A stretch of 64,000 nucleotides of DNA from Vibrio taketomensis (GTDB taxonomy: Bacteria; Pseudomonadota; Gammaproteobacteria; Enterobacterales; Vibrionaceae). Position numbers and translations under genes: made by a program. The notes beneath the pieces are model-generated. The model saw nothing but the letters and a program-made list of their open reading frames with translations, made no database searches and had not been told where the DNA came from. Position 1 is the stretch's first letter, and each line of letters begins with the position of its first letter. Below, piece by piece: positions 1 through 12,408 of this stretch. The stretch is taken from contig NZ_AP019649.1 in the NCBI RefSeq assembly GCF_009938165.1, forward strand, positions 248,001-312,000. Direction: 5' to 3'.

Positions 1-1
1 T

Positions 2-358
2 GTTGATTTGTGCAAGCAGCACTTTCCACACTTGAAAATCCTTGCTCGTGCTCGCAGCCGAGTGGAAGCGTATCAATTGCTGAGTCACGGCGTGGATAAG
101 TATTCTCGTGAGACGTTTCTTGGTGCGCTTGACCTAGGCAAGTTGGCGCTGGTGGAGTTGGGTATGCATCCTTATCAAGCACAGCGCGCAGAAGCGCATT
201 TTAGAAAGCTCGACAATGCAATGTTGAAAGAACTTTTGCCACAGCACAATGAAGATAAACAATTGGCCCAACGAGCCAAGGAAGCCCGTAAAGAACTAGA
301 AGAGATATTTGGTCGTGAAATGGAGAACGATCAGCAGAGCAAAAACTTCTGGGACTAG
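2..358 (+). CDS. kefB: KefB-type glutathione-regulated K+ efflux antiporter, C-terminal end
   Basis: Only the last ~118 codons are in the window; the frame is open from base 2. The fragment contains '[17 protein letters not shown]', typical of the end of the RCK/TrkA-N nucleotide-binding domain of KefB/KefC, followed by a charged helical tail ending in NFWD. The full protein is an inner-membrane potassium/proton antiporter gated by glutathione adducts. Its neighbours yheV and slyD follow in the same order as in E. coli (kefB-yheV-slyD), which favours KefB over KefC. The transmembrane part lies outside the window. Confidence 0.8.
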   Translation, partial: VDLCKQHFPHLKILARARSRVEAYQLLSHGVDKYSRETFLGALDLGKLALVELGMHPYQAQRAEAHFRKLDNAMLKELLPQHNEDKQLAQRAKEARKELEEIFGREMENDQQSKNFWD

Positions 359-370
359 GAGACAAATAGA

Positions 371-565
371 ATGAAAAAGAGATTTATTGCGGGCGCCAGT
401 TGCCCTAAATGCCAACAACAAGACAGTTTGCGCTGGTGGATCGAAAATAATATCGAGTTAGTTGAGTGTGTTGATTGTGATTACCACGATCAACGTAAAC
501 CTCAGTCAATGGAAAATACCGCTCGCGCTGATGAAAATATGATCGGTATTTTTCGTCCGAGTTGA
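371..565 (+). CDS. yheV: YheV family putative zinc-ribbon protein
   Basis: A 64-residue protein with two Cys-x2-Cys pairs (CPKC near residue 11 and CVDC near residue 33), as expected of a single zinc ribbon. It starts 12 nt after kefB behind a GGAG-like site and is followed by slyD, the usual context of YheV (DUF2387). The function of the family is not established. The start is fixed by the short gap to kefB. Confidence 0.82.
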   Translation: MKKRFIAGASCPKCQQQDSLRWWIENNIELVECVDCDYHDQRKPQSMENTARADENMIGIFRPS

Positions 566-652
566 TTGTGTTTCTCAAATTGATCCCCATAATACGCAAG
601 ATAGTGTTTTTTCCCATTTCGTATGGGTAGCCAATAATGCCTCGGAGCAATT

Positions 653-1228
653 ATGAAAATCGAAAAGAACGTAGTCGTAAGCCTAGCGTACCAATTGCAA
701 CTTGAAGATGGTGCTATCGTTGATCAATCAACTGTAGATGCGCCTCTAGATTACTTGCACGGTAACAACAACCTTATCACTGGTCTAGAAAACGCTCTAG
801 AAGGTAAAGTTGTAGGTGACAAATTTGAAGTAACTGTTGCTCCTGAAGATGCTTACGGTGAGCACAGCGATGACCTAGTTCAACGTGTTCCTGCTGAAGT
901 ATTCCAAGGTGTTGACCAAATCGAAGTTGGTATGCGTTTCCTAGCGGATACTGACCAAGGTCCAATCCCAGTAGAAGTAACTGAAGTAGATGGCGACGAA
1001 GTTGTGGTTGACGGTAACCACATGCTAGCGGGTCAAACTCTAACTTTCAGTGTTGAAGTTGTAGCAATTCGCGAAGCAACTGAAGAAGAGATCGCTCACG
1101 GTCATATCCACCAAGGTGGCGGCTGCTGTGGTGGTCATGATCACGACCACGAAGGCGGTTGCTGTGGTGGCGAAGACAAAGGTGATGATCACGAGTGCTG
1201 CGGTGGCGGCGGTTGTGGCTCTCACTAA
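653..1228 (+). CDS. slyD: FKBP-type peptidyl-prolyl isomerase SlyD
   Basis: A 191-residue cytoplasmic prolyl isomerase, chaperone and nickel-binding protein. The N-terminal FKBP fold is interrupted by the insert-in-flap chaperone domain (about residues 70-125). The last ~45 residues are rich in His, Cys and Gly, with repeats such as GGCCGGHDHDHEGG, and form the metal-binding tail that supplies nickel for hydrogenase maturation in enterobacteria. Length and tail match SlyD rather than the shorter FkpB. A clear hairpin terminator follows. Confidence 0.95.
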   Translation: MKIEKNVVVSLAYQLQLEDGAIVDQSTVDAPLDYLHGNNNLITGLENALEGKVVGDKFEVTVAPEDAYGEHSDDLVQRVPAEVFQGVDQIEVGMRFLADTDQGPIPVEVTEVDGDEVVVDGNHMLAGQTLTFSVEVVAIREATEEEIAHGHIHQGGGCCGGHDHDHEGGCCGGEDKGDDHECCGGGGCGSH

Positions 1229-1268
1229 TCACTAGTGCCAAGCCTGTTTTATTATTGGGCTGAGCTCG

Positions 1269-1306
1269 AAAAAAGCGAAGGAGATGAATATCGACTTCGC
1301 TTTTTT
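1269..1306 (+). terminator. Rho-independent terminator after slyD
   Basis: A 12-bp perfect stem (AAAAAAGCGAAG at 1269-1280, complement at 1295-1306) with a 14-nt loop, ending in a run of six T. Confidence 0.85.
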
Positions 1307-1476
1307 ATTGTTAGTAGTAAACCCATGCTAAGCGAAGGAAATCTCTTTCTCCAGAGACCAATACTAATAAAATCGACAATCCAGCAGAGTGAACTTTGCC
1401 TTTTCTTTCGCGCTTGCCAATCGCATGTTCATTACAAATCGATGATTAAAAAATGACTGCAAGAAGAGTGATTCGG

Positions 1477-1485
1477 TGCTAGAAT
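1477..1485 (+). promoter_or_regulatory. Extended -10 promoter of purA
   Basis: TGCTAGAAT is an extended -10 element (TGn plus TAGAAT at 1480-1485), 31 nt before the purA start. No good -35 is visible, as is common with extended -10 promoters. Confidence 0.5.
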
Positions 1486-1495
1486 CCTTTTTTAA

Positions 1496-2682
<1,187 letters not shown>

Positions 2683-2701
2683 TTAGCAACTTCGTTTAGA
2701 G

Positions 2702-2728
2702 AAAGCCGACCTTTGGGTCGGCTTTTTT
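2702..2728 (+). terminator. Rho-independent terminator after purA
   Basis: Ten-bp stem AAAGCCGACC (2702-2711) paired with GGTCGGCTTT (2716-2725), 4-nt loop, then T-rich tail. Confidence 0.85.
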
Positions 2729-2809
2729 ATTGCGCGCTTTGTTGACCTTGGTTGGTGAAAGTTTCAACAGCTTATGGCAAGCTATTGCCAACTTGCGGCA
2801 AATTTTGTC

Positions 2810-2836
2810 TAAAGACTTTTCTGACATTGCCGATAA
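2810..2836 (+). promoter_or_regulatory. Sigma-28 (FliA) promoter of motX
   Basis: TAAAGACT, exactly 11 nt, then GCCGATAA. This matches the flagellar sigma-28 consensus (TAAAGTTT-N11-GCCGATAA) in its -10 without mismatch. It lies 77 nt upstream of motX, a late flagellar gene. Confidence 0.85.
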
Positions 2837-2913
2837 AGTTATCGAGACTAATTCTGCCTATTATTTAGGTAGGTAGGCATCGAATTCAACAATAGTGCAG
2901 GTATAGTGCAGGT

Positions 2914-3549
2914 ATGAAGCTACGAACAGTAGCAGCTTCGTTGATGATGTCACTGTATGCGACCTTTAGTTACGCTAACGTAGCGGATGTGGGGGCGCCA
3001 GTGCCGATATATTCCGAAGCTGAACTAATTAAACTGATCGAACAGAATAAACATTTGGAGCGCGTCAAAGCCGACAACTGCCAATTGGTGGAAGATATTG
3101 TTGCGCGTGCGACTCGCATCAACTTACCGTCATATGAATTTTTATATGGCGATATGTTGGCGTGGGGGGTATGTGTCGATCAGGATGTTGAGCTTGGCCT
3201 GTACTACATGGAAAATGCTGCGCATCAGGGCCTGCCAACCGCGCTTGAGCAACTTGGCCGCTATTACTCACGTGGAACGTTTGTTCAACAAGATAAAGAA
3301 CGCGCGATCCCTTATTTACGAGAAGCGGCTGCAATGGGCAACCTCAATGCCCGTATCCATTTAGCAGAATTATTGCTGCGTGATTATGGTAGTCCGCTTG
3401 ATTACGAAGATGCTTATCGCTGGCTGTATAACTCCGTGACTGCCGACCAGCGTCAATACAAGCGAATTTCGCGACTGCGCCAAGGTTTAGAGCAACGGAT
3501 GCCGGAAAATATTATCGCTCGCGCGAAACGTCGCGATACGTTCTGGTAA
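2914..3549 (+). CDS. motX: Sodium-driven polar flagellar motor protein MotX
   Basis: A 211-residue secreted protein. An N-terminal signal peptide ends near SYANVADVG (cleavage around residue 21). Two Sel1-like tetratricopeptide repeats follow, seen in LYGDMLAWGVCVDQDVELGLYY and GRYYSRGTF..ERAIPYLREAA. MotX, with MotY, forms the periplasmic T-ring that anchors the PomA/PomB stator of the Na+-driven polar flagellum. Length, tail ending in RDTFW and position beside purA agree with Vibrio motX. It is preceded by a sigma-28 promoter, so it belongs to the last class of flagellar genes. Confidence 0.92.
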   Translation: MKLRTVAASLMMSLYATFSYANVADVGAPVPIYSEAELIKLIEQNKHLERVKADNCQLVEDIVARATRINLPSYEFLYGDMLAWGVCVDQDVELGLYYMENAAHQGLPTALEQLGRYYSRGTFVQQDKERAIPYLREAAAMGNLNARIHLAELLLRDYGSPLDYEDAYRWLYNSVTADQRQYKRISRLRQGLEQRMPENIIARAKRRDTFW

Positions 3550-3582
3550 CTCAGTCTTAAAACATAGAAACCTGTACATACA

Positions 3583-3610
3583 AAAATGCCCAGCAATTGC
3601 TGGGCATTTT
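3583..3610. terminator. Bidirectional terminator between motX and the amidohydrolase gene
   Basis: A perfect 28-nt palindrome, AAAATGCCCAGCAA plus its complement, with T-runs on both strands. It sits between convergent genes. Confidence 0.85.
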
Positions 3611-3629
3611 ACTGTTTGGAATTTGCGGG

Positions 3630-5033
3630 TTATTGAACCACTTCACCTGATGCGATAACCGTATCGCGAACCACTTGAGTAAACTCAAGTGCTTCTTTAC
3701 GGATTTCATCTTCGTCTACGGTTAGGATCTCGCGATCTTTCATTAGTAGTTTACCGTCTACGATAGAGTGGCGAACGTTAGCTGAGTTTGCCGAGTACAC
3801 GAGCGCAGAGTATGGGTTGTAAACTGGAACCATGTTTGGTGCTTTAGTATCGATAACGATAATGTCAGCTAGCTTACCGACTTCTAGAGAACCGATCTTG
3901 TCTTCCATATGCAGTGCTTTCGCCGCACCCATAGTTGCCATATCGATAACTTTTAGTGGTGGCATGGCTGCTCGGTCTTTGTTTACCAGCTTATGAACTT
4001 TAGCCACTTGGTTAAATTCATCAATCGTGCTTAGTGTGTTACCAGACATTGGGCCGTCAGTACCTAGACCGATACGCACGTTTTCATCGTACATTTGTAG
4101 TGCAGGTGATACGCCTTTCGCTGATTTGATGTTGGCACTCATGTTGTGTGCAACACCCATATCTGATTTTTTCACTAGCTCGATATCTTTATCGTCGATA
4201 AGAATCATGTGTGCGCCAACCAAGTTTTTGTTTAGCGCACCAATGCTGTCCATGTATTGCACTGGTGACAGACCGTTAGAGCGTTCTGCGATTACTTGCT
4301 GCTCACGGTCCGATTCCGCAAGGTGAATCATCACTGGTACATCTTTCTCAAGTGACAGTTTTGCTACTTTTTGTAGAATCTCAGTGGTGTTGGTGTATGG
4401 ACCATGTGGTGCGAATGCTGGCGTGATACGTGGGTGATCTTTGTATTCTTCAATGAAGTTTAGTGTGTAGTCGATACCCGCTTCTGCGTTTTTCGCTGAT
4501 GCAACAGGGAACTTGATGATGGTTTCACCAAGAATGGCACGCATACCAATCTTATCAACGGTTTTTGCTACTTCGTCTTCAAAGTAGTACATATCTGCGT
4601 AAGTGGTTACGCCACCTTTTAGCATCTCAACGTTACCTAGGTTGGCACCGATACGAACCATGTCACGAGAAACCAGTTTTGCTTCGAGTGGGAAGATGTA
4701 GCGGTGTAGGCGATCGGGCACGTCGTCCGCTAGTGAGCGGAATACGGTCATTGAAACGTGAGTATGCGTGTTAATCAGACCCGGCATCACGATGTCACCA
4801 TCAACATCGAGCACTTTATCAGCTTTGTATTGCTTCTCTAGTGATTCGTCGCCAACTGCGATGATTTTGTTATCTTTCACTACGACAGTACCGTTTTCAT
4901 AAACGGTTTTGTCTTGGTTCATGGTTAGAACCATCGCGTCGGTGATCATCAGATCAACTTTTTCTGCAGCAGTGGTAGCGGCTGAGAATAGACCAAAGCT
5001 TGCGATTGCTGTTGCTAATAAAGTGCGTTTCAT
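3630..5033 (-). CDS. Exported amidohydrolase, MTA/SAH-deaminase-like
   Basis: A 467-residue metal-dependent hydrolase of the amidohydrolase superfamily (TRZ/ATZ/MtaD branch). Visible metal ligands are the HxH in INTHTHVSM, the His in HLAESDRE and the Asp in GLGTDGPMSGN. Such enzymes deaminate methylthioadenosine, S-adenosylhomocysteine or related purines, or dechlorinate triazines; the substrate cannot be read from sequence. I chose the ATG at 5033 because it gives a clean signal peptide (MKRTLLATAIASFGLFSAA), whereas a longer frame to 5129 has no such sense. The export signal is unusual for this branch. It is transcribed alone, convergent with motX. Confidence 0.8.
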   Translation of the reverse strand: MKRTLLATAIASFGLFSAATTAAEKVDLMITDAMVLTMNQDKTVYENGTVVVKDNKIIAVGDESLEKQYKADKVLDVDGDIVMPGLINTHTHVSMTVFRSLADDVPDRLHRYIFPLEAKLVSRDMVRIGANLGNVEMLKGGVTTYADMYYFEDEVAKTVDKIGMRAILGETIIKFPVASAKNAEAGIDYTLNFIEEYKDHPRITPAFAPHGPYTNTTEILQKVAKLSLEKDVPVMIHLAESDREQQVIAERSNGLSPVQYMDSIGALNKNLVGAHMILIDDKDIELVKKSDMGVAHNMSANIKSAKGVSPALQMYDENVRIGLGTDGPMSGNTLSTIDEFNQVAKVHKLVNKDRAAMPPLKVIDMATMGAAKALHMEDKIGSLEVGKLADIIVIDTKAPNMVPVYNPYSALVYSANSANVRHSIVDGKLLMKDREILTVDEDEIRKEALEFTQVVRDTVIASGEVVQ

Positions 5034-5250
5034 TGTTATCACTAAACCTATAAAGGGGGAGATAGGAAATTTGCGCAGAATATGGCAACAAGCCCGTTTA
5101 TTTGCAAACGTTTGCTCTTTTGTTTTCAACTAAACGTGATCTAGATCTCTCAATGTTAAAGATGATGAATAAGTCTGCTAAGTTATGAAAATTGCGCAGC
5201 TATTTGACCTTTTTGTAACGACTTCGCTGTAGGTTATGCAGTTACTCAGA

Positions 5251-5256
5251 TATAAT
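5251..5256 (+). promoter_or_regulatory. Probable -10 element of the rnr promoter
   Basis: A consensus TATAAT 35 nt upstream of the rnr ATG; the -35 region is poor. The element lies in the gap between divergent genes. Confidence 0.4.
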
Positions 5257-5290
5257 GACCACATACCTTCCTTGCTAATTGGGCTTGCTT

Positions 5291-7759
5291 ATGTCAGACC
5301 AAATCCATAACGATCCATTCGCTGATCGTGAATCAGAAAACTATGAAAATCCGATTCCAAGCCGTGAGTTTATTCTAGAGTTTCTAGAACAGGCTGGAGT
5401 ACCACTTAACCGCAATGATTTGTTTGAAGCGCTACAACTTGAAGGCGAAGAACAATATGAAGGTTTGCGCCGTCGACTGCGTGCGATGGAACGTGATGGT
5501 CAGTTAGTTTTCACCCGTCGCCAATGTTATGCCTTGCCGGCAAAACTCGAGATGGTGAAGGGTTATGTGATTGGTCATAAAGACGGTCATGGCTGGGTAC
5601 GTCCAGAAGGAAGTACGGGCAAGGACAATGATATCGTTTTGCCACATCATCAGATGAAAAATATCATTCATGGTGATTTTGTGTTGGTACAACCAACAGA
5701 CAACTCTAAGCGAGGCCGAAAAGAAGGTCGTTTAGTGCGAGTGTTGGAAGAGCGCAACACACAAATCGTTGGTCGTTTCTTCTTGGAATACGGCTACTCA
5801 TACGTGGTTGCTGATGATTCTCGCATCAGCCATGACATTCTGATCCCAAATGACCAAAAAGCCGGTGCTCGCATGGGTAATGTGGTGGTTATCGAGATCA
5901 CTGATCGTGGTTCACGCTCACGTGGCATGATGGGTAAGGTAGTGGAAGTCCTAGGTGAAAACATGGCGCCAGGTATGGAAACGCAAATTGCGATTCGCAC
6001 TCACCAAATTCCGCATGAATGGCCAGAAGCGGTGGATAAGCAAATTGCCAACTTGGGCGAGGAAGTGCCTGAAGAAGCAAAAGTTGGCCGTGTGGATTTG
6101 CGTCAATTACCACTTGTCACCATTGATGGTGAAGACGCGCGTGACTTTGATGATGCGGTTTTCTGTGAAGCCAAAAAAGGCGGTGGCTGGCGTTTGTGGG
6201 TAGCGATTGCTGACGTAAGTTACTACGTTCGCCCAGAGACAGCGTTAGATAAAGAAGCGATTAACCGTGGTAACTCGGTTTACTTCCCATCGCAAGTTGT
6301 ACCGATGCTGCCAGAAGTTCTGTCGAACGGCTTATGTTCGCTTAACCCGCAAGTTGACCGTCTATGTATGGTGTGTGAGATGACTATCTCGGCTAGCGGC
6401 AAGCTATCAAGCTACAAGCACTATGAAGCGGTGATGAACTCCCATGCACGTTTGACCTACAACAAAGTAGGTGCCATTTTAGATGGCGATGAAGAATTGC
6501 GTGAACGCTACCAACCATTGGTTGGCCATCTTGAAGAATTGCACAAGATGTACAAAGTGCTTAAAGAAGCACGTGATATGCGTGGTGCGATTGAGTTTGA
6601 AACGGTTGAAACCAAGTTCATCTTTAATGCTGAGCGTAAGATTGACCGCATTGAACCTGTGATCCGTAACGACGCACACAAGATCATCGAAGAATGTATG
6701 ATTTTGGCTAACATCGCTTCGGCATCCTTGGTTGAGAAAGCGAAAGAGCCAGCGCTATTCCGTATTCATGAAACTCCGGGTGAACTACGTCTACAAGGTT
6801 TCCGTGATTTTCTAGGTGAACTAGGTCTGAATCTTGGTGGTGGTTTAGAACCGTCGCCGACTGACTATGCGGAGTTGGTGCGCCAAATCGCAGAGCGCCA
6901 AGATAAAGAACTGATTCAAACCATGCTGCTACGCTCAATGAAGCAAGCGGTGTACAACGCAGATAACTGCGGTCACTTTGGTTTGGCGCTAAAACGTTAT
7001 GCCCATTTTACTTCGCCAATTCGTCGCTACCCAGACTTATTGCTGCACCGTGCAATCAAATACCTGATTGCCAAAGAAGAGGGGCGTAACCAAGACCGTT
7101 GGACACCAACCGGTGGCTATCATTACTCATTTGATGATATGGACTTTTACGGTGAGCAATGTTCGATGACTGAACGTCGAGCGGATGATGCAACCCGTGA
7201 AGTAGCTGATTGGCTCAAATGTGAATACATGCAAGACCATGTTGGTGAAGAGTTGGATGGTGTGATTGCCAACGTGACCAGTTTTGGCTTCTTTGTGCGC
7301 TTAACTGAACTGCATATCGATGGTTTAGTGCACATTTCATCACTGGCAAATGATTACTATCAATTTGACCCGATTGGTCAAAGACTTATCGGCGAGAGCT
7401 TTGGTGCTATCTACCGTCTTGGTGATGCGGTAAAAGTAAAAGTGCTATCGGTCAACTTGAACGATAAGCAAATTGACTTTGAATTAGTCGAAACAAGTCG
7501 TAAAGTACGCGGCAAAGGAAAAACGACTAAGAAGCGTGCGGCAGAAGCGCAAAAGAAAGCCAAAGAAAAAAAACGTACCGCGACAGGAAGCCGCGCAGGG
7601 CGTAAAGCGACACCAGACATCGAGCCAACTAAGCGTCCAGAACGTAAAGAGCGCAAAAAAGATGTTAAGGCTGAAGAGAAAAAGCCAAAGGTGAAAAAGG
7701 CGCGTAAGAAAAAGCCGCATAGCAAACCAAAGAAAACTAAGCGCGCAACGAGCGAATAA
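5291..7759 (+). CDS. rnr: Ribonuclease R
   Basis: An 822-residue processive 3'-5' exoribonuclease of the RNB family that degrades structured RNA, tmRNA-tagged mRNA and defective rRNA. In order: N-terminal winged helix ([15 protein letters not shown]), cold-shock domains, the RNB domain with the catalytic acidic cluster [13 protein letters not shown] near residue 280, the [12 protein letters not shown] motif, an S1 domain ([15 protein letters not shown]), and a long Lys/Arg-rich tail of ~90 residues. I chose the ATG at 5291 ([10 protein letters not shown]) over an in-frame TTG four codons upstream. It is followed by rlmB after 12 nt, so they are co-transcribed as in E. coli. Confidence 0.95.
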   Translation: MSDQIHNDPFADRESENYENPIPSREFILEFLEQAGVPLNRNDLFEALQLEGEEQYEGLRRRLRAMERDGQLVFTRRQCYALPAKLEMVKGYVIGHKDGHGWVRPEGSTGKDNDIVLPHHQMKNIIHGDFVLVQPTDNSKRGRKEGRLVRVLEERNTQIVGRFFLEYGYSYVVADDSRISHDILIPNDQKAGARMGNVVVIEITDRGSRSRGMMGKVVEVLGENMAPGMETQIAIRTHQIPHEWPEAVDKQIANLGEEVPEEAKVGRVDLRQLPLVTIDGEDARDFDDAVFCEAKKGGGWRLWVAIADVSYYVRPETALDKEAINRGNSVYFPSQVVPMLPEVLSNGLCSLNPQVDRLCMVCEMTISASGKLSSYKHYEAVMNSHARLTYNKVGAILDGDEELRERYQPLVGHLEELHKMYKVLKEARDMRGAIEFETVETKFIFNAERKIDRIEPVIRNDAHKIIEECMILANIASASLVEKAKEPALFRIHETPGELRLQGFRDFLGELGLNLGGGLEPSPTDYAELVRQIAERQDKELIQTMLLRSMKQAVYNADNCGHFGLALKRYAHFTSPIRRYPDLLLHRAIKYLIAKEEGRNQDRWTPTGGYHYSFDDMDFYGEQCSMTERRADDATREVADWLKCEYMQDHVGEELDGVIANVTSFGFFVRLTELHIDGLVHISSLANDYYQFDPIGQRLIGESFGAIYRLGDAVKVKVLSVNLNDKQIDFELVETSRKVRGKGKTTKKRAAEAQKKAKEKKRTATGSRAGRKATPDIEPTKRPERKERKKDVKAEEKKPKVKKARKKKPHSKPKKTKRATSE

Positions 7760-7771
7760 CAGGTTTAGATA

Positions 7772-8509
7772 ATGAGTAACGAATTTCTTTACGGTATCCA
7801 CGCAGTGAAAGCTGTGTTGGACCGTGAACCAGAGCGTTTTATTGAAGCGTATGTACTAAAAGGTCGTCAAGATGACCGTCTGCTACCAATTTTGAACGAG
7901 CTGCAACGTTGTGGCGTGTCGATTCAACAAATGGTGCGTAAGACGCTGGATGACAAAGCGCAAGGTGCAAACCACCAAGGTATCATCGCACGTGTTAAGC
8001 CTGCTAAGCAGCTTAACGAGAACGACCTTGATGACATTCTAGCGAAGCACGAGCAACCATTATTGTTAGTGTTGGATGGCGTGACTGACCCACATAACTT
8101 AGGCGCTTGCCTACGTAACGCTGATGCCGCTGGTGTGGCGGCGGTTATTGTACCAAAAGACCGCTCTGCACCAATGACAGCAACAGTAAGTAAAGTGGCG
8201 TGTGGCGCCGCTGAAATTGTGCCGCTAATTCGCGTGACTAACCTAGCTCGTACTATGCGTTCTTTGCAAGAGCAGGGCGTTTGGTTTGTGGGTACCGCGG
8301 GTGAAGCAACGCACGATATCTATCAAGCTAAACTGACGGGTAAATTAGCGATCGTAATGGGTGCTGAAGGTGATGGTATGCGTCGTCTAACGCGTGAAAC
8401 CTGTGATGACTTAATCAAGATCCCGATGGCTGGTACGGTTTCAAGCCTAAATGTATCAGTTGCATCAGGTATTTGTTTGTTCGAAGCCGTACGTCAGCGT
8501 AGTCTGTAA
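7772..8509 (+). CDS. rlmB: 23S rRNA Gm2251 2'-O-methyltransferase
   Basis: A 245-residue SPOUT-family methyltransferase that methylates the ribose of G2251 in the 23S P-loop using S-adenosylmethionine. The N-terminal L30e-like RNA-binding part ([16 protein letters not shown]) is followed by the SpoU motifs [28 protein letters not shown] and [17 protein letters not shown], the last forming the trefoil knot. It begins 12 nt after rnr with an AGG site. A terminator follows. Confidence 0.95.
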   Translation: MSNEFLYGIHAVKAVLDREPERFIEAYVLKGRQDDRLLPILNELQRCGVSIQQMVRKTLDDKAQGANHQGIIARVKPAKQLNENDLDDILAKHEQPLLLVLDGVTDPHNLGACLRNADAAGVAAVIVPKDRSAPMTATVSKVACGAAEIVPLIRVTNLARTMRSLQEQGVWFVGTAGEATHDIYQAKLTGKLAIVMGAEGDGMRRLTRETCDDLIKIPMAGTVSSLNVSVASGICLFEAVRQRSL

Positions 8510-8564
8510 ATCTTCGAGATACGAACAATGAGAAAGAAAAACTCACATTGAGTTTTGCTTAATG

Positions 8565-8601
8565 AAGGGAGGTGTTGCTTAGATGGCGCATCTCCCTTTT
8601 T
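8565..8601 (+). terminator. Rho-independent terminator after rlmB
   Basis: Stem AAGGGAGGTG (8565-8574) pairs with CATCTCCCTT (8589-8598) with one G-U pair, followed by T5. Confidence 0.75.
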
Positions 8602-8708
8602 ATATGGGCTGTGTTTATAGTGAAGGCTATATCATTCGCGTTTTCAAAGCGAAACAAAGCATACATTCCCATTCGTTCAAGCTTTCAAGATTATTTTCCA
8701 ACCAACCC

Positions 8709-8736
8709 TTGCACATAAAATTGTGATCTGTATAAT
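8709..8736 (+). promoter_or_regulatory. Promoter of the S10 ribosomal operon
   Basis: TTGCAC (8709-8714), 16 nt, TATAAT (8731-8736). The bases after the -10 are GC-rich (GCGTCGC), the discriminator typical of growth-rate and ppGpp-controlled promoters. Confidence 0.75.
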
Positions 8737-8739
8737 GCG

Positions 8740-9342
<603 letters not shown>

Positions 9343-9356
9343 GGGAGATTAGAAGA

Positions 9357-9986
9357 ATGATTGGTCTAATCGGTCGTAAAGTGGGCATGACCCGCGTATT
9401 TACTGAAGAAGGCGTTTCTATTCCTGTAACTGTTGTTGAGGTTGAAGCGAACCGTGTAACTCAAGTTAAATCTCTTGAGACTGACGGTTACAACGCAATC
9501 CAAGTTACTGCAGGTTCTAAGAAAGCTAACCGCGTTTCTAAACCAGAAGCTGGTCACTTTGCTAAAGCAGGTGTTGAAGCTGGTCGTGGTCTTTGGGAAT
9601 TCCGTTTGGAAAACGGTGAATCGTTCGAAGTTGGTGCTGAACTAACTGTTGAACTATTCAACGAAACTAAGAAAGTAGACGTTACTGGTACATCTAAGGG
9701 TAAAGGCTTCCAAGGCGCTATCAAGCGTTGGAACTTCCGCTCTCAAGATATGACTCACGGTAACTCATTGTCTCACCGTGCTCCGGGTTCAATTGGCCAA
9801 TGTCAAACTCCAGGTCGCGTGTTCAAAGGCAAGAAAATGGCAGGTCACATGGGTGCTGAGCGTGTAACGACTCAAAACCTAGAGATCGTACGTGTTGACG
9901 CTGAGCGCAATCTGCTTCTTATTAAAGGTGCAGTCCCAGGCGCAACTGGCGGTAACGTGATCGTTAAACCAGCTATTAAAGCATAA
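9357..9986 (+). CDS. rplC: 50S ribosomal protein L3
   Basis: 209 residues, beginning [15 protein letters not shown], with the conserved long loop ([35 protein letters not shown]) that reaches toward the peptidyl-transferase centre. Early assembly protein of 23S domain VI. It lies 14 nt after rpsJ. Confidence 0.97.
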   Translation: MIGLIGRKVGMTRVFTEEGVSIPVTVVEVEANRVTQVKSLETDGYNAIQVTAGSKKANRVSKPEAGHFAKAGVEAGRGLWEFRLENGESFEVGAELTVELFNETKKVDVTGTSKGKGFQGAIKRWNFRSQDMTHGNSLSHRAPGSIGQCQTPGRVFKGKKMAGHMGAERVTTQNLEIVRVDAERNLLLIKGAVPGATGGNVIVKPAIKA

Positions 9987-10003
9987 CGTCTCAGGAGTAA
10001 GTA

Positions 10004-10606
10004 ATGGAACTTATGGTTAAAGGTGCTGATGCACTGACTGTTTCTGAAACTACTTTCGGACGTGAGTTTAACGAAGCTCTTGTACACCAAGTAGTTGTTG
10101 CGTTTGCAGCAGGTGCTCGTCAAGGTACACGTGCTCAAAAAACACGTTCAGAAGTTTCTGGCGGTGGCGCTAAGCCATGGCGTCAAAAAGGTACTGGCCG
10201 TGCACGTGCTGGTACAATCCGTAGCCCAATCTGGCGTACAGGTGGTGTTACTTTTGCTGCGAAGCCACAAGATCACAGCCAAAAAGTAAACAAAAAAATG
10301 TACCGTGGTGCTATGAAGAGCATTCTTTCTGAGCTAGTTCGTCAAGAGCGTCTAATCGTTGTTGATAACTTCTCTGTAGAAGCGCCAAAAACTAAAGAGC
10401 TAGTTGCTAAGCTGAAAGAGCTTGAGCTAAACGATGTACTAATCGTAACTGGCGAAGTAGACGAGAACCTATTCTTAGCTGCTCGTAACCTATACAAAGT
10501 TGATGCACGTGATGCAGCTGGTATCGATCCAGTTTCTCTAATCGCATTCGACAAGGTTCTAATGACTGCTGACGCAGTTAAGCAAGTTGAGGAGATGCTA
10601 GCATGA
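10004..10606 (+). CDS. rplD: 50S ribosomal protein L4
   Basis: 200 residues, with the extended loop [18 protein letters not shown] that lines the exit tunnel and is the site of macrolide-resistance changes. In related bacteria L4 is the autoregulator of this operon through the leader. The stop overlaps the rplW start (ATGA), indicating translational coupling. Confidence 0.97.
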   Translation: MELMVKGADALTVSETTFGREFNEALVHQVVVAFAAGARQGTRAQKTRSEVSGGGAKPWRQKGTGRARAGTIRSPIWRTGGVTFAAKPQDHSQKVNKKMYRGAMKSILSELVRQERLIVVDNFSVEAPKTKELVAKLKELELNDVLIVTGEVDENLFLAARNLYKVDARDAAGIDPVSLIAFDKVLMTADAVKQVEEMLA

Positions 10607-10905
10607 TCACTGAAGAGCGTATCCTAAAAGTTCTACGTGCACCGCACATCTCTGAAAAAGCAACTATGGCTGCAGAGAAAGCGAACACTATCGTTTTCAA
10701 AGTAGCTAAAGATGCAACTAAGAAAGAGATCAAAGCAGCTGTAGAAAAGCTATTTGAAGTTGAAGTTAAGTCTGTAAATACTCTTATCACTAAGGGTAAG
10801 ACCAAACGTCAAGGTCTACGCCAAGGCCGTCGTTCAGACGTGAAGAAAGCGTACGTTACTTTGAAAGAAGGTCAAGATCTTGACTTCGTTGGCGGCGCGG
10901 AATAA
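10603..10905 (+). CDS. rplW: 50S ribosomal protein L23
   Basis: 100 residues, with [16 protein letters not shown] at the start and the basic loop [15 protein letters not shown]23 sits at the tunnel exit and docks trigger factor and SRP. It overlaps rplD by 4 nt. Confidence 0.97.
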
Positions 10906-10921
10906 CAGGAGTAGTTGAGAA

Positions 10922-11746
10922 ATGGCTATTGTTAAATGTAAGCCGACTTCGGCTGGTCGTCGTCACGTAGTTAAAGTTGTTAACGCTGACCTACACAAGG
11001 GTAAGCCTTACGCACCTCTTCTAGAGAAAAACTCTAAGAACGGTGGTCGTAACAACAACGGTCGTATCACAGTACGTCACATCGGCGGTGGTCATAAACA
11101 CCACTACCGTCTAGTTGACTTTAAACGTACTAAAGACGGTATCCCAGCGAAAGTTGAGCGTCTAGAATACGATCCAAACCGTAGCGCGAATATCGCTCTA
11201 GTTCTGTACGCAGACGGTGAGCGTCGTTACATCCTAGCACCTAAAGGTCTAAAAGCTGGTGATGCAATCCAGTCTGGTGTTGATGCACCAATCAAAGCTG
11301 GTAACGCACTTCCAATGCGTAACATCCCAGTAGGTTCAACTGTACACAACGTTGAACTTAAACCTGGTAAAGGTGGTCAGCTAGCTCGTTCGGCTGGTGC
11401 ATATGCTCAAATCGTTGCTCGCGACGGTTCATATGTAACTATCCGTCTACGTTCTGGCGAAATGCGCAAAGTATTGTCTGAAGGCCGTGCAACAATCGGT
11501 GAAGTAGGCAACTCTGAGCACATGCTACGTGAATTAGGCAAAGCTGGTGCTAAGCGCTGGCGTGGTGTTCGCCCTACCGTTCGCGGTGTGGTAATGAACC
11601 CGGTTGACCACCCACACGGTGGTGGTGAAGGTCGTACATCAGGCGGTCGTCACCCAGTATCACCATGGGGTATGCCAACTAAAGGCTTCAAGACTCGTAA
11701 GAACAAACGCACTGACAAGTACATCGTACGTCGTCGTAACAAGTAA
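10922..11746 (+). CDS. rplB: 50S ribosomal protein L2
   Basis: 274 residues, with the C-terminal [17 protein letters not shown] containing the conserved His needed for peptidyl-transferase activity. Binds 23S domain IV and is required for subunit joining. Confidence 0.97.
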   Translation: MAIVKCKPTSAGRRHVVKVVNADLHKGKPYAPLLEKNSKNGGRNNNGRITVRHIGGGHKHHYRLVDFKRTKDGIPAKVERLEYDPNRSANIALVLYADGERRYILAPKGLKAGDAIQSGVDAPIKAGNALPMRNIPVGSTVHNVELKPGKGGQLARSAGAYAQIVARDGSYVTIRLRSGEMRKVLSEGRATIGEVGNSEHMLRELGKAGAKRWRGVRPTVRGVVMNPVDHPHGGGEGRTSGGRHPVSPWGMPTKGFKTRKNKRTDKYIVRRRNK

Positions 11747-11755
11747 TCTATATAA

Positions 11756-12046
<291 letters not shown>

Positions 12047-12056
12047 GGAGTAAATG

Positions 12057-12389
12057 ATGGAAGCATTAGCTAAACATAACTTTGCTCGCATTTCGCCTCA
12101 GAAAGCTCGCTTAGTTGCAGATCAAATTCGTGGTAAATCAGTTGATCAAGCTCTAGAAATCTTGACTTTCAGCAACAAAAAAGCTGCTGAACTAATCAAG
12201 AAAGTTCTTGAATCAGCTATCGCGAACGCGGAGCACAACGAAGGTGCAGATATCGACGATCTAAATGTCGCTAAAATCTTCGTAGATGAAGGCCCAGTAA
12301 TGAAGCGTATTATGCCTCGTGCTAAAGGTCGTGCGGATCGTATCTTGAAGCGTTCAAGCCACATCACTGTTGTTGTAGCAGATCGCTAA
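12057..12389 (+). CDS. rplV: 50S ribosomal protein L22
   Basis: 110 residues ([20 protein letters not shown]), with the tunnel-lining hairpin near [17 protein letters not shown]. Two ATGs stand in tandem; I chose the second because it is 6 nt from AGGAG, and the first is only 3 nt away. Confidence 0.96.
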   Translation: MEALAKHNFARISPQKARLVADQIRGKSVDQALEILTFSNKKAAELIKKVLESAIANAEHNEGADIDDLNVAKIFVDEGPVMKRIMPRAKGRADRILKRSSHITVVVADR

Positions 12390-12408
12390 GAGACTAGGAG
12401 AGTAAGCA

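Noticed and set aside
1040..1241. Minus-strand frames over the end of slyD
   Set aside because: They are shadows of the repetitive His/Cys/Gly codons of the SlyD tail.
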